64,000 bases of DNA, from the NCBI GenBank assembly GCA_004154925.1, contig QJNS01000007.1:124001-188000 (forward strand), in the 5' to 3' direction. This document shows, piece by piece, positions 27,791 to 43,250 of the stretch. The notes below the pieces were generated by a model. It was not told where the DNA came from, did not search any database, and worked only from the letters and a program-made list of their open reading frames with translations. Numbering within the stretch: the stretch's first letter is position 1; every line of letters starts with the position of its first letter. The stretch is from Monosporascus cannonballus. Lineage: Eukaryota; Ascomycota; Sordariomycetes; Xylariales. A program made the translations under genes and the position numbers.

Positions 27791-29648
27791 CGATTTTCTC
27801 TTTTTCTAGAATTTCGCCCTAAAATTATTTTTGTTTGCTCAAATTAACATTTTCTTCTCTTAAAATATTTGGTGGCGTTATTAAATCTTGTCGTCAGGAT
27901 TTGTGTTTTATCGTTCGTTATCAGTATTTACTTTTCATTTTTGACGCATTTAATTTCGAAATTATGCCGTACGTTTCATATTTTTTAACAAATTAAAAAT
28001 GCAAAATAATAAAAAATATTTCAAAATGTAAGATTTATATAAGGCGTAATTATCTTTACGATAAAACAGGTATTCCGTTATTTTTCTTAGAAAATATTTG
28101 TATCAGATATTAACGATTAAAATGTAAAAAAATATTTGCGAAAAAGCGTTTTTTTAAAATTCTAAAAACGTTATTAGCAAAAAGTAAACGAGGCCATGAT
28201 ATACTCAATTTGCTTTCGTAAATAAAGAGTTTTATTTCGTTTTAAAGGTATTAAAATAATATAAAAAAATTGTAATTTTTTTAAAAAAATCTGGAGAAAC
28301 AAAAACAATAAAAACAGATTTCCACTAAGGTTTCTCCTGTCGTATTTATCTTTTCCTACGATTCGAATAATTAGTTTTTTATAGCCGTTTTAAAAGCCGT
28401 AAATTAAGGTGTTATTATATCTAGTAATTCTGTTATTATTAATAGAACATTTCGTAATAAAAGTTACGCGTTTATAGGATTTTTCACAAGTTTTAAAATA
28501 TTTTCGGAATTCAAATACTTTTTTAATTTCATTAAATATTAGATAAATCTATTTTTTCGTATATTAAAACTTTTGTACTTCATATATAATTTTGGCATTT
28601 ATCTCTATATAATTTGGCTTAGAATAAGTTTTGATAATATTTATTCTTAATTTAAATAATAAAAATATATAGAATTAAACAAAGTTTAATTTCAAGTAAA
28701 AGGTTTTTAATAATTTTACATAAATCGATAGATTTAAACTCGAATTTCTTACTGAGTTTTTTAAATAAATATTTTCTATAGCACAGTATATTATTTTTTC
28801 TTTTTGGACAGTTAACCTTTTCAACTCTCTTTTGGTTATAATACTTATTTATTTGATTCCTTACAAATTCTAATTTCGGTTTTTCTTTTTAGTAAATTGA
28901 TTAAATTATTTCTATATAAGTATTGCTTGAATTTTAATAAGTCCATTATACGTATTTTTATAAATATACGATATAAAACCAAAGTATATATATATTAAAA
29001 TCGTTTTAATGCTTTCGTAATAACTAAGGTTATAAGTTAATTAAATATAAGTAGCCTTCTAACTGAAATATATTATTTCTAAGTAATATAATATTTTGAA
29101 TACGTTAAATAATTTATATTTTATACCGATCTACATTATAAATTCTTGGTAAAATTTAAAAAGAAACGTAATTTCTGTAACGAAAACAATGTTATATAAT
29201 AATCTATATCTACTAAAAATATTTCTAAAAAAGATATATGCTATTTATTAGATATTTGTATTCTTTTAATAAAGTAAAAAATAAAGAAAACTTCGCAAAT
29301 CTATCGACGATGATAAATATACTGTTATAATGTATTCCTATTATTAGATTTTTTTAAGAAAGTTTGGTAATAAAATTTATAATAATTAAATTTTATAGTT
29401 TTCTTATAGCCGATAATAGTTATAATTTTTCGTGTAGCCTATATTATTCCACTTTCGCCTTATTATAAAAGTTATATTATCTTTGTACTTTTTAAATTAT
29501 TATTTTAATTTTAAAAAATTAATAAATATTTTAAAATAGTTTCAAAGATTTATATATTCTTAAAGATTTAATTAACTAATACTCGTGTATATTACCGTTC
29601 AAATTTATATAATATTCTTTTCAATTTTGTAAATAATTCTTTTATTAT

Positions 29649-29867
29649 TTAGTAAATTATCGTCATCTTTTTTAATATTTGAATATATGTCGTATGGTAG
29701 AACTCGTATTCTTGCAATTTAATATAAACGTAAGTATTTTTTAGGATAATATCGAAAATAATAGAGGTAATCTTATATTTCGAAATTTGGTTATTTATTT
29801 CAAGTATTCGTTTTGTCGTTTTTCTTATTCTTCTTTTGTAAATAATAACAAAAACGAAATTCGACAT
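29649..29867 (-). pseudogene. Coding fragment of element D
   Basis: A minus-strand frame of 72 codons with a more protein-like composition than the background (motifs KTTKRILE, YVYIKLQEYEFYHTTYIQILKKM). If stops are read through, it continues to about 29,530 with a basic, helical-looking sequence. I do not recognise the domain. It is plausibly a gag or late pol fragment. Confidence 0.35.
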
Positions 29868-32800
29868 TTTTTTACGTATTATAACTATCGTTTCCTAAGT
29901 TTTTTAGTCGTAATAAAACGCGTAAAAGTCTGATAATTCGCATAAACTTTAATTTAATGGAAATTCTCTTTAAGAAAATACTTAATTTTCGAAAAGTTAT
30001 AATAATAACTATAGTTTTTTATTTGAAATACCGTAACTATATTTAATTCCTTTTAATTTATACTAGAAACATATAATAGAATATAATTTGGCTCTATTAT
30101 TTTATTATCAGATTACCACGTTTAATATATAATTCGAAATATCGGTTTTTAGTTCGATTAAATCTATTAAATTATACATGATTGATACTGGTTCGTTAAT
30201 AATTATATTGTTGACTTTTTAGAACACCTTTTCGATTTATAATATTTCTTTAATCTTTTTTAAATAATGCTAGTTAAAGGTATATTAATTCTGTAAAATT
30301 TTCGAAAAGACTATAGGGAATAATTGTAAAATTCGAAAAATATTTGTTCTTTTTTAACTATTATTAGTCTTTGTTATATTATAATTGCATTGATTTTATT
30401 TGAATATATATTAATATATTTTGAAATAGTAATATATTCTTGGTATTTTGGGTTCTATTTGAAAAATTATTTTTGTTGTATTAATTATTAATTTAGCGTT
30501 TTATAAAACTTGAAAAACCTTATAACGGTATTTTATATTTACTTTGTATATTTTCAAATAAATAGGAATATTGTTAAAGTACTATAAAATAAAGGGTTCG
30601 AAATATCTTCGTAATATATAATATATTATCCGTTCAAATATTATTAATACGTTCGTATGTCTTATTAGTATAATTAAATATTCAAATAATCCGTATTTCG
30701 TTTTGAAGGTCGTTTTTTATTCGCATTTTTTAATTTTAGTAAAGTTATACTTATTTTTAAAATTAAATATTATAAAATATTAGGCTTTATAAAAATCTAT
30801 TTCTTATGTCGGTAATTAAGAATAACGGTATTAGACTTTTAAGGGTAATATTATTTAATTACCCGTAATTGATTATATATCGAAAATTGCTATAGTTTCT
30901 TAATACGAAAAATATAGAATATCTTAATGATAATTTAAAAGGTTTAATTTAATGTTTTGGTAACCGACTTTTTAAATATATTTTAAAAACGTATAATTTG
31001 CTTTTTTTAAAAAAAATTAAATAAGGTAAAACTTTGTAAATAAACTTTTTTTAAAATCATTTCATAATTTTATTTGCTATATTTCGATAATTTCGTATTC
31101 AGTGTTTTTTTAGAAAAAAACTATTTATATCGATAATATTATAGTAGTATGTTAAATAGATTTTCTAATTTTTAGAGCTATTTTTTTAAGTTATTAATTA
31201 ATTATTTAAAAACTTTTTAATAATAAATATAACACGTCGTATTTTTAATACTTAGTTTCTTTTTATATTTCGTTTTTTAAATAATCAGATATTTATTATA
31301 TATTTATACTTATATTTAATGTTATGTTCGATCGAATATTAAGATCTAAATTTTATAAAAGTTATTCACGAGATATAAAGTGAATTCTACTTAATTAATT
31401 CTTATATTAATTAAAATTTCGCATTAGTATATTTATGATAATTTTGAAATTATATCGTAATTTTCAAATAAAACGATATCGAAATTAATCATTTAATATC
31501 TTCCTTAAATAGAAACCTTAAAATAATTAACTTCGCGTAAAATTTCTTATTATTATAAATGAAATTTTAATTTTGGATATTTGTAACTATATAAAATTTT
31601 AAATTATATTTCTATAATAACTTAAACTTATTAATAATCTTAAATACAATATAATTTCCGCTTAAAATTTCGTAATGTATTATTATAATATACTAATACG
31701 TTTTAATTCGTGTATCTAAAATAATAAAGTTATTAATAATTCTTATTATTATATTTAAAGCCTTTTAGAGAATTTCTTTTAATTTTTCGAATTTGCGTTA
31801 TTTTAAACTTTTTTATAAATAACCTTTTTTTAAAGTGTTTTTTTAAATTTATCAAATTTTATTTGTATCTTTTCGTATAATACGTTACATTATTATATTT
31901 GTTATTTCTACTAGTATATTCCTCTTTTATATTATATTAGAGTTGTTTTAGTTAATTTATCATATTTGTGCTTTAGTAGATAAATTAGATTTCGATATAA
32001 CGTATATTATTTTATTAGTCTTTTTATTGCTTATCGTTCTTTTAATAAAAGTCTTATATAAGTTATCGAATTTGTTCTTTAAAAATCTCTTTTACCTGGT
32101 TTATAATAAATATTAATGAAAATAAAAATCCGTAATAGCCATTCAGTAATATTTTTATAGTATATTAATATAGCTGTTTTTTGCGGTTTAGTAATTATAG
32201 TGGTAATAAAAACAAAACCGATTTTTTGCGCATATTCTTTTAGTTAATTTTATAATGCTATTTGTTTATTAACTTCGTTTTGTAAAGTACTAATTTAAAT
32301 ATATCGATATTATTATTTATTTACTTTATTAATTTCGGTTTAATTGAAACAGTCGAATCTTTTATATGTACGGTCGATATATTAATAAATGAATTTTTAT
32401 TATGTATTATATGCGTAATGTTCCCTTGGTTTATAATATATAGCGTAAATTTCATTATATTAATTTGGCATTCTGAAACAAATATTTTTTATTTATTTCT
32501 AAGGCGTATTATTATTTTTCTAACGTTTTTCGAGCCTAGTTTTTTGTCTTTCGTATTTTACGTTAAATATCTTATTAGGATAAGTTTATTTCGTATTGAG
32601 TTTTGATTATTTTAATAATTTTATTATTATTTTTTGGATTATTTGTACATTATTCTTTAAATATATATACTTAATTATTTTGTCGTAATCTTTTAAGTTT
32701 TTTATATTTTTTATTAAAATTTTATTTTACCATCCTTATAATATTTAATTTAATTCCTGTTTTTGCGCTAGACCGTTTCGAGTTCTATAGATTCTAGTAT

Positions 32801-32973
32801 TATATTCAGAAATGTAAATAATATATTGCGTTTTTTCTTCTTAGTTAATCGAATAGTTTTCGTACTTTGAAATATATTGCTCTTTTCTCTTATATAGAGT
32901 TCGTAAAATTTATTATTAATTTTAATAATTTTAATAATGTATTTTTTTAATATCCTATATTTTAAAAATATAT

Positions 32974-33247
32974 TGAATTGGAGTTGGGAGAATTGTTCTT
33001 AATCAGTGCGGATAACTATTTTATGTCACGGTACGGAATGGGATTGTCGAAAAACGAAAAACTTAATCTGATTATATTGCTGGTATTAAACCTCGATAAC
33101 TGAAATGGCAGAAAATATGCTAAATGGTGATGGTTGTTACCTGGGTGTTAAACCCATAGCAAAAAAGAACCTTTTAATATATATGCGAAACTCGGGCTTT
33201 TTAATTAGCCGAACCTAATTACGAATATAATACCCTGTCTTACTTTA
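32974..33247 (-). repeat. 3' LTR of element B (left end)
   Basis: 274 bp, starting TGAATTGGAG and ending CTTACTTTA (ancestral CCCCACTTCA). It pairs with 44,313-44,586; differences are mostly C-to-T and G-to-A. Preceded by ATAT. Confidence 0.88.
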
Positions 33248-36200
33248 AATCTTTTTTCTTACGATAAAAAACGTCCCCGTTTTATCGTAAAAAATAATAA
33301 TAACTTAACGTTATAACATATATACTATACTTATGTTCTTATTAATTAATTTTTTCTTTTTCGACGGAATATATTTTTAACAGTTTTAATTTAGGATTCC
33401 GACCTTATTTTCTAGTTAATTCTTTACGTTAAAAAGCTTTTTTCTTATCCTTTTTTATTTTGTTTTCTAATTATTAATTATTAATCGATTCCTTATACTT
33501 TTTCTAATCTGGCCATCCTGGGACAAAATAAGGTTCTGGTCGTTTCCTAATAATTTAATATGTATATCTTATTTATTGATAAAACGTTTTATAAATTTCT
33601 GTTAATTTAAATTGGATACGTTAATTATTAATTAACGGTCGATATATGTTTTTTGCTTTAATAATATTATATAATTTATGCGTTAATATAGGGCTATTTC
33701 GGAGTTAACGAAATATATAAATATTTTAGTCAGAAAATAAAGAAAAATGCATGAAATTTTCAATAATAAGTAACGGTTATTTATTAAGCTAAAATCCTTT
33801 AAATACGTTTTCGTCTTAATATTTATTATGTAAATCCAAGTACGCTCTAATTTTCTGTTTTAGTTTCTCGATTAATTATTATTTTTCGTTTAAAATCGGT
33901 TTTCCGGTTTTTTGTAAATAGGGCTTTTATATAATAATATAAAATAAATAAATTAATTAAATATTATATATTTATCTAAAATATTATTTAGGAATTCGGG
34001 TTTTATTAATATATATAGGTAAATTATTAAAATTAACTTGCTTTTATTTTTATCGATAAAATCTTAATATTTTTTTAATTCGATCGTTTAAAAGAGTATT
34101 ATTAAATATTATAAAAATACGTTTTAATCGGATATATAAAATGTTAATATAATATTTATATCCCTTAATTTTATTAATACGAATAATATTGTAAATTATC
34201 GTTTAAACGTAATTAAAATTTAAATTGCGGATAATAATTTTTATTTTTTTATTTAATAAGGTATAATATTTTTGGGTAATAAAACGATCGGTTTCGAAAA
34301 TGCATATTAGCTTATTTTTTATGGCCCTACGTAAAACTGCATATATTAATGCTATAATATTTTTTGATCGCAGGTATTTTTCGTCGGTAATAAGTATAAT
34401 GGTTTTGTAAAGCGGTATAATTACGGTATTATGTTATAAGTCCGGATTATTTTCGAAATTTTGTAATATTCCAAAATGATTCTAAACGCGATTTTTTTTA
34501 ATTATATAGGGCAATAAGTATTAATCGATTAAAGTTAATTTTCCGATTAGGACGGAATATAGGGATATAAGATAAAGTATTGCTCTATAACTTTTTTAAT
34601 ATTTTTTCAAATTTTAACGCATTTAAAACCTTAATATTTAGAGCCTTATTTAATTTACCAAACTTAAATTAATTTATTTTTTGAGGTTTAATTTAAAATT
34701 TATCCGAACCGGTTTTTTGGATTAATTTTTAATAATATCGGTACCATAATATATTCAACAAAATCCGAGTATATAATAAATAAAAGATTATAATGCAAAT
34801 AAATATATATGGGATATAATTAACAAATTGTATAATAAATAAAATATTAAAAAATATTTAATAATAACAATTAAAAATAATAATAATTAATCGATATTTA
34901 CGATTTTTATTTATTTTTCTAAAGAAAATTCTCGTACGCCAAAAGAAATTTAAAAAATTTATTTAATATTATTAAAGAAAATACCGTACGTTATTATCGT
35001 TTCCGATTAATTACTTACAAACGTTATTATTTTTGTACTTTTCTAGGTTTTAATTTTTATAATTTCCTATTTTTTCTTTATTAATATTATTTATTTCTTA
35101 TTTACGTATATCGATACCTATACCTATATATATCCTCCTTTTTATTTAATACGTTTAATTAATTTATTACAGGTATTTCTAAATTATCAAAATCTTTTAA
35201 ACGTTAAGATTTTCGTATTAATACGGATTTTAAGAAATTAATTAAATAAATAAGTTATCTATTAACTAAAAATAAGATTTCCGATATTATTAAAAGCGGT
35301 TAAATTCGATATAATCAAAATCTCCAAAATTTCGATCGTTTTTCGATATATTATCGTCGTATCCTTAAAGCCTTAAAATATCTTATATTTGTTAAATTTT
35401 CTATTAATAAAATAAACAAACTTTTAGTTTTTTAATTTTAACGTAATAATAAGCTTCCGATTAACTTTTCCGATATTCGTAAAAGCCAAAATCCTATATA
35501 TCGTTAAGTTCCTATATCCGAATTACATCTTTTTTTTAGGTATTAATTTCGTAGTATTATTAAAAATAATTATTATTTTCCTCTTACAACTTTAATTATA
35601 AAAAGTTTATTCTTACTTAAACCTTATTATCCTTAACAAAAAAATATAGTAATTTATCGAAAATAATCCGGCAGCTTTTTCGATTTTAAATACCGTTAAA
35701 CAGTTTTTTAGGAGTTACCGATTAATAACGCCAATACTTAGTATTAATATTAAAAAATCTTTGTTATCCTTAAATTTATCGATCGTTTCCGGTCCAAAAA
35801 TTACTAATTAACTTTTTGGTCCATTTATTAATATTAGCAAATCAAATTTCAGTCAAAATCCTTTTTCTATATTTTAATATGTAATTAATATTTGGAATAA
35901 TAATATAGTTATTATTTATATTATTTCCAAACATTTCGAAATAAATTATTTTTCTTATCGTAACCTATTTTATCTGAATTAATAATAAATATTGAAAATA
36001 ATATCCATTTCGTTTATTTCCGGTCCCGCTATTAATGGTTTTTAAAATAGCGAATTATTAATGCCAATTTCTAGAAAGTTACTAACGCCTAATTACCAAT
36101 TACCAAAATGCTACTTTCCAAAAGCAAACCTAGAATAAAAGCCGTATTTATCGAAATTACTCGTACCGGTTATTTAACTTAACTTATAATATATTTTATT

Positions 36201-39139
36201 AAAGACTTTCGGTACGTAAATAAACTATTTATTTAGGTTTTTAAAATACCTAATTTGTTACTTTACGAACTTTGTAAAAAACATTATTATGTTTCTGAAT
36301 CGCCTGGGAATTACGGAATATTTTTATTTTTCAGATATATATTACTTTTTAATTTTCCGGAAAATACCTATAATAATTATATTAAGTCGGTAAATAAACA
36401 TAATTATATATTTAAAAATAATTAATTTAAGGATTTCCAAACGCGTTTTATAAAAAAACCGCAAATTAAATTAAATATTTATAAACTAAACTACAAAGTT
36501 TTTTACGAATTTAATAACGGTTCCCTTTAACATTTAACTAAAAAAAAGCTTATCGATTTCCGTCATATAATTAAAATTCGTAATATTATAAAAGATTCGA
36601 ATAAATCGTTACCTTGGCATCTTAACGGTTTTAAGGGCTTAGTAAAAACATAAATTAATATCTCCTCTTATATACTAATACTTTACTAATAATTACAATA
36701 ATTTTTTCCTTTCGTCCAATTAATCAGTTTCGTATATACCATTGTTATTTATAATTACATGATTTTCGAATCGTCTATTTAATATTTAAACTTTAATATT
36801 TGTCTTAATAGGTTCGATAATTTTAAATTATTAATTCTCGGATAACTTATTATTTATACCGTTTAATATTTGGTTCGTAATATCGTATAACCGATCGGAT
36901 GTATTAAATAATAATTTTATTTAATTATATATTTGCAAATTAACCAGCTTTTAATATCTTCTTTTATTTTTATTAAGTTATTTTAATTTATTAATAAAAA
37001 CAATATTCTGTAATAATATCTTATTAATTTTTTAAGCGCTATACGCCTTAATGAATTAAATTACTAATTAAATATGGTTTGATTTATCGGTATTTCAACT
37101 TTATGTTTTTGGATAAATCAATATATCGTAATATATTATAAAATAATACCAAGCTATTAATTTCTAAAGACCGAATTCTTATTTTATTTTTATTTTTCAA
37201 ATTAATAAACTAGGCAGCCTTACGACATTACGTAATAATTACCTTAATTACTTTAATAATGTTATCGGCTTTATATTTTAATAACTTAATTTATTATATA
37301 ATTAAATTTTTTTACTGTATTAGAATTTTATATTATAATTCTTTATATATGTATTACAATTTCTATTAATAAAAACGCCTTTTGGCCGTACAGTAATTTA
37401 TAAAGGTTAAAACCGTAATTTTTCACAGTGGTATTATCTGTAAATATTATTTTAAATAAAAACTTAACTTATTTTTTATTCGTACAGTCCGTGGTTTTTA
37501 TTAATTTTTTAATAATCGGAATATGCCCTTTTTTAATTAATCTTTGCCGCTAAATAATATATGTAATTTTAATTTTTTGCTTAAACCTAAATATTTCGTA
37601 AATTTCGATAATTTTTCTTTTATTTTAAGAATTTTTATCGATTTTGATTTTAACCGGAATTCGGTATCGGTAAAAAATATATTTATCTAGGAATTTCCTA
37701 ATTACTATAAAAATAACGGTACGTAAAGCTTTGGCTTCGAAATATCCGAATAATTTGTATTAAGCTTTAATAATCGCCTTATATCCGTTATTATTTGACA
37801 TAAATTAAGTGTTAATAACCTAAATAATTGCGATATTCAAAGGATTTGAAAAGTCATAGTTTTTTTCGAAACGTTAATTAGCAGTTTTCTAATATAGAAC
37901 GTAAATAAGAACTGTTTCCCGTATATGCCTATATATATTACGCTAATAATATAAAGTTATTATGCGACAATATATTATATTCCGTTCCTCATAATCGTAA
38001 TCTTTGTAATATTATTTAATTATTATTAAACGTTCCTGTTTGTTATCGACAATTTTATAATTGCTATATTACTTTTTTGCTTTGCGCTATAGAATACTGT
38101 TTTAAATAAAATATTTTAAGGTTTTGGTTTTAAAAGTTATTCGTTTTTTATCGTTATTTTTAATAATTAATCAAAAAACCCTAATATCGTTAGAAATTTT
38201 GCGTATTTTTGTAACAATTTAAACCAAATCCTTATTAAAAAATTTTCCTTTTTTATTTAAATTATTCCGGTTATAAAATTTAACTAAATAACGTTTAATT
38301 AAATATTAATAAAATTATTAACTTTTCCTTTTTATTAATCGTTTAATTTGTTAAAAAGCCCGGCTGGCTTTTTCGATAATTTATTAATAACCATATTTTT
38401 TTACCAGGGATATATTTAGTCTCAAAATTGAAATATTTAATTTACGTAATTTAACAAATTAATAAAGTACTAGGTAATAAGCTTATAAAGTTACTAATTT
38501 ATATAACAAATACTTTAACGTCAATTTTTAACGTAAACCGAATTCCATAAATATAATTCCGGAATTACCTTAAAATTTTGAAAATAATTCGATATTCCAG
38601 CTTAGTAATATCATAACCTAATTCGGTTCCCTTTTATATACCACTTTTATAACGCGCCAAGTATTCTACGTTATTAATTACCTGGCCGAACATTTCTTCG
38701 AAATCTCGCCCGTACGAATTCGTCCTTATAATAATTTCTTTTATTCTGGGATTATAATTAATAATAATTAAAATTAAAACCGTCACCAATTCCTTTTTAA
38801 ACGTCTTTATAATATGCTTTTAATTAAAGCCGTAAATAAAAAACTTATTTTAACGGAATAAATAAATAAAATATTTCCCTTAATAATATAATATATAATA
38901 AATATCCGATAATAAACGATAATTCTTAAAAAGCCTTTAACCTCCAATACGTTTTTGCAAAAACGAATTTCCAAAATTTTTATTATTTTGATTATATCAG
39001 GTCAACAACTATTCATACCGTAAAAAAAATCCGATTATAATTACAAATTCGCAATATTATTAAGATTTTTACATATTAATCGTAACTCCAACAAACTCGT
39101 AATAAAAAAATATTTTATCTATATTAATAATATATTTAA

Positions 39140-39565
39140 AAGACGAACCGTCGAATTCCGGAATAAATCTTAACATTATTATATTACGTTTTTAATCACT
39201 TAATATTAACGTTATTTACGAATAACCGCGTGATTTCGGGTATCAAATTATAAAAGATTTTTCAAATTATATACTAAAAATAAACCATAAAATTAATAAA
39301 CCTTATAAACATAATAATATATCGGAATAATCCTAACAATATTACGAACGTTATTATGTTTTTATTAATAAAAATTAAAACAACTTAATTATATCTAAAA
39401 AGAATTTATAAAAAAATGAAAAAACATATAACAAAATTTACGGAAAATTTATCGCAATTTTCCGGTATAAATATATCCCGTAAAATAATAACGTTTAGCT
39501 ATATCGTAAAATTAATTAATTATAAACCGTTATCCTTTTTCTTTGTAAAAAACCAGGTATTCCGG
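39140..39565 (-). pseudogene. Reverse transcriptase remnant of element B
   Basis: Minus-strand conceptual translation reads FFTKKKDNGL, FIPENCDKFS, then a SLIDLFSGYDQ-like block (ILFRYN*V), LLGLFRY, PEITRLFVNNVNIK and TQY. This matches the fungal gypsy group whose reverse transcriptase carries KKDGGLR, ENCDEFS, LFSGYDQ, TPLGLFR and a [FY]-x-D-D-[VI]-x-V/I-K-G box. The catalytic box at 39,211-39,222 reads F-V-N-N, so both Asp are lost, as RIP would do. Stops stand at ancestral Gln, Trp and Arg codons. The homologous box in element A is F-I-D-N. Confidence 0.8.
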
Positions 39566-42500
39566 TATATAATATATAATTATTCGAGTATTTTTTTTCC
39601 ATACGTATTCGCAATACGTTAATTAATTTATCCTTTATATTAACTGGTACTATAATACCTTTAATTTATTATACTTTATAAAATATAATTTTAATTTCGT
39701 AAAAAAATACGATAATCTTTTTAATTCGACCATATTTCTGCCAATTTTATCTTAAGGCAACTTTCTTCTGGAATAACATCTTTTTAAAAAAAACTTTTTC
39801 CATATAAGTAAACCTATTACCAATCTAATTAAATAAAAGCTTATTTTTTTTGGTTAATCGAATTCCGGGGGGTATCGAAATAAACCTAGGAAATAATGCC
39901 GTTAATAATATACTAAGTTTATCTGAGATACCTCTTTACTTCTTAATTATTTATATAGCTTTTTTAAGTTCCCTAATTTTTAATCCCGGTCCCCAGGTAA
40001 TATTAATTTATCGGGCAATATATTATCGATAGGAACTACTTTTTTCCATTTGGACTTATATATAATATTAATTTAAACCGTTTTTTTCTTTTTTCCCTAA
40101 TATTATCGTATATCTTTTCCTATAAAAGTTCATATAACGTATATATTAATTTTTCGTTATTAATTATCCTAAAACATTATCTCCAAAGTTTAATTTGTTT
40201 TTTATAATCTTTTAAATCGTTTTATGATTTTAATTAAAAAACGTTTCCCTAATCGAAAATATATAAAGGCTTATAGTAAATTTATTTATTTTTTGCTATT
40301 TAATTTATTTAGGTTATTAAAACAGCTTACAAGTTTACCGGCTATATTTTTTCAAATTAATTATCCGCGCAAATATTACGGCTAATTCGCCCTACCGATA
40401 TTAAAAAAAAATAATAATTTTCGTCGAACCGAATTCCAAAATTCCTTTTATCATTTTTAGATCTTTATTTAATATTATTTTCGATTTCACCATAAAATTA
40501 AGTCTTAATATTAATAACTATATTATGCGGCTATCGTTAACAATAAAAAAATAATAAATAATCGACCAATTAATTAAATCGGAGCCTTATTTACGTTTTT
40601 AAATTTGGTCCTTTTTTGGAAATTAAATCCCATAAAAAAACCCGTATTTATCGTATTGCCAACCCATATTTTTCAATATACGATAAGATTATAATATTCG
40701 ATTCGGCTCCGGTATCAATAATATTATTGATTAGGTTTTTTTTTTAAAAAAACCAATTTTAATAGCAAATCGGAATAACGGGGTAATATATTCGGTCGGA
40801 TTATATTGTTATACAGATAAAATATTAGTTTCGTTTTATCTTTCCGGCTTATATTTAATATTTATAATTAAGATCTTAGGCGTTTATTGCAATTTAATAG
40901 GTGTAAAACCGCAAATTTCTACCTCCGTTATTTTAATCGTTTCCTTATTTTTACAATTTAATATTTCTAAGGTCTTTACGGCCATAAAATTCTTAAAACC
41001 TTTATTAAAATCTGGACAAATTTTAATTAATTCCGACTAAGTAATTTTAAACTTTTTTTCTATTTTCGTAAACTTTAACTTTTTAATATTTTACCAATTA
41101 CTTATTAATTAATTTACCGTAATTAAGAGTATCATCCGTTTGTATTTTTATTTCGATATTTAAAAATAAAGGTCTGTTTTGTATAAATTTATTATTATCG
41201 ACCTTATTTCTTTTTATAAATTCGCCAGTATTTTTCTTTTTTTTATCAGATTATTTAATTAGCGTAATATTAGTAAATATAAGGGATTAATTATTTATAT
41301 TAACTTTTAATATGCGGATTCCCTTAAAATGCCGAATATCTTTATTTTTAATAAGGCCGTTCCAAAACCAATTAATTAAAAATACTTTTTTCTAAAATGG
41401 TTTACCGTCCTTTATAACAAAACAAAATATATTAATTTTAATAATACGGTTTTAATTAATAACGGGCTTTAATTAGTTAAGTTTTAAGATTATCGTAAGA
41501 TAAGGTACGTCCGAGGTACTAGGACAGGTAAATTCCTGGTCAATATTAGGTCTGGATCTTTTTGGTCCTTTAAAAATTTCTGTCGATAATTATAATATTT
41601 TATTTTTTCCTTAAAATAATTAAAGAAATTAGGCAAATTATATATTTATTTTAAAATCTTTTTCCAAATAAAAATCCTTTTATCGATCGCTTAATTTTGG
41701 AATATCGTCGAGAATTATATTATACCCAGACTAAATTAATTAACTTTAAACTCGAAAAAGATCGTATATTAGTTATTATCGAACGAAATTAAACCGATTT
41801 TTTTCATATTCGAAAACAGCCTGTACGTATAATTCATATATCCTTGCTTACCGCAAAATTAACAGATTTCTTTTTCAAAATTGCTAAATTGTCCTTCGCA
41901 ACTTCGGTAATTACTTCGGTAATTACTTTATTTACGATAAGATCCTATTCTATTAAAATCGTCCGGTTAAAAATTTATTATATTAATTAATAAGTTGATA
42001 TTATTATATTATGTCCAGGGCGGTTCCTGACCTAAAAGTACGTAATATTGTAATAACCGGATAACTTTATGATTTTTTATTTTTTTAAAGATATCAAAAT
42101 TTTGTATTTATTATATTTAGGTAATTTTTAATTCTTGTAAAGTATTAATAATTTTCGATATCTAATTACGTTTTGCCGATAAAAAAGGCTTAAATCTAGA
42201 ATTATTTTATTAAATAAGCTTAAGGTTTTGTTATCGTACCTTTTTTATTTGGCTATAGTTAAAACGAACCGCATTTAATAGTCGTTTTCGCTCTTTATAT
42301 CTAATTAACCTAACTTTATTAAAAATCTAGTTTTTAATTAATATTACGGCGGTATTATAAGGCGTTACGTATAAATTTTCGAACTTTATAAATAAATTAT
42401 TAAAAACTTTTTGGAAATAGCTACTTAAAAATCTCTTTAGTAAGTTTTTAATATACTTATTTTTATTCGTAATTTTACCTTTAAATTTTGCTTTTTTAAT

Positions 42501-42599
42501 AATATCGCAAATCTTAATAACATATTTTAAATCGTATTTATATACCTAATTAAGTATATTACGTTAAGCTTATTTTGTTAATATCTTTAATTAATTTTT

Positions 42600-43250
42600 A
42601 ATAATCCGTATTTACTTTAGTTTTTATAATTTAAAAAATTTCAAAATATTTTTAACTGTTTTATCCCAAATAATAACGTTTTTAAAAATAACTTTAATTC
42701 GATCTTTTATAAAAGGGCTATCTGTTTAATAAAGTAACTTCTTAATTATTTCCGCCTTTATAAATTTGTATTTCCGATATAGCTTACTAATTTCCTTAAG
42801 CCAGTCGATAGCCGCAATACTAGAAAAACGGAGGTTTAGGAAAACGAATATATTCGGCAATACCATAAAAAAACAAGCTTATCCATAATATTTACCAGAA
42901 ATCCGTATTTATATTAATTAAGAGATTCCAAAGGTATACTTTTAAAAATAAATATTATAAGCCTAATAAAAATTTGTAAAGAAATCTAAATAAGTTAAAT
43001 CTGCCGTCCTTTAGGTATTTTGATGATAATTTCCGGTATTTTTAATACATGTTCTTTAATTACTTTTATGACCGGCTTTAAAAAATTAATGGGATTACTT
43101 AAAGGTAGCTCGTTATTAACCTTATTTTCGTACTTTTGTTCAAATAATAGGGAACCTCGGAATAAATAATAATTTTTGTTATACCGCAATTTTTGATAAC
43201 TTCGACGAATTTTTAACAAATCGGCTAAATCTTAACGAAATCTGCTAATC
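42600..43250 (-). pseudogene. Gag-like region of element B
   Basis: On the minus strand, a 74-codon open stretch at 42,995-43,219 contains SYQKLRYNKNYYLFRGSLL and ELPLSNPINFLKPVIKVI. A further stretch at about 42,600-42,815 reads AAIDWLKEISKLYRKYKF, TDSPFIKDRIKVIF and ILKFFKL with stops between. It lies between the 5' LTR and the reverse transcriptase, where gag belongs, and is helical and charged. I infer gag from position and character, not from a recognised motif. The homologous region in element A is near 15.5-15.9 kb. Confidence 0.45.

Noticed and set aside
39416..39622. 68-codon plus-strand frame in element B.
   Set aside because: It is antisense to the reverse transcriptase remnant, which is on the minus strand.
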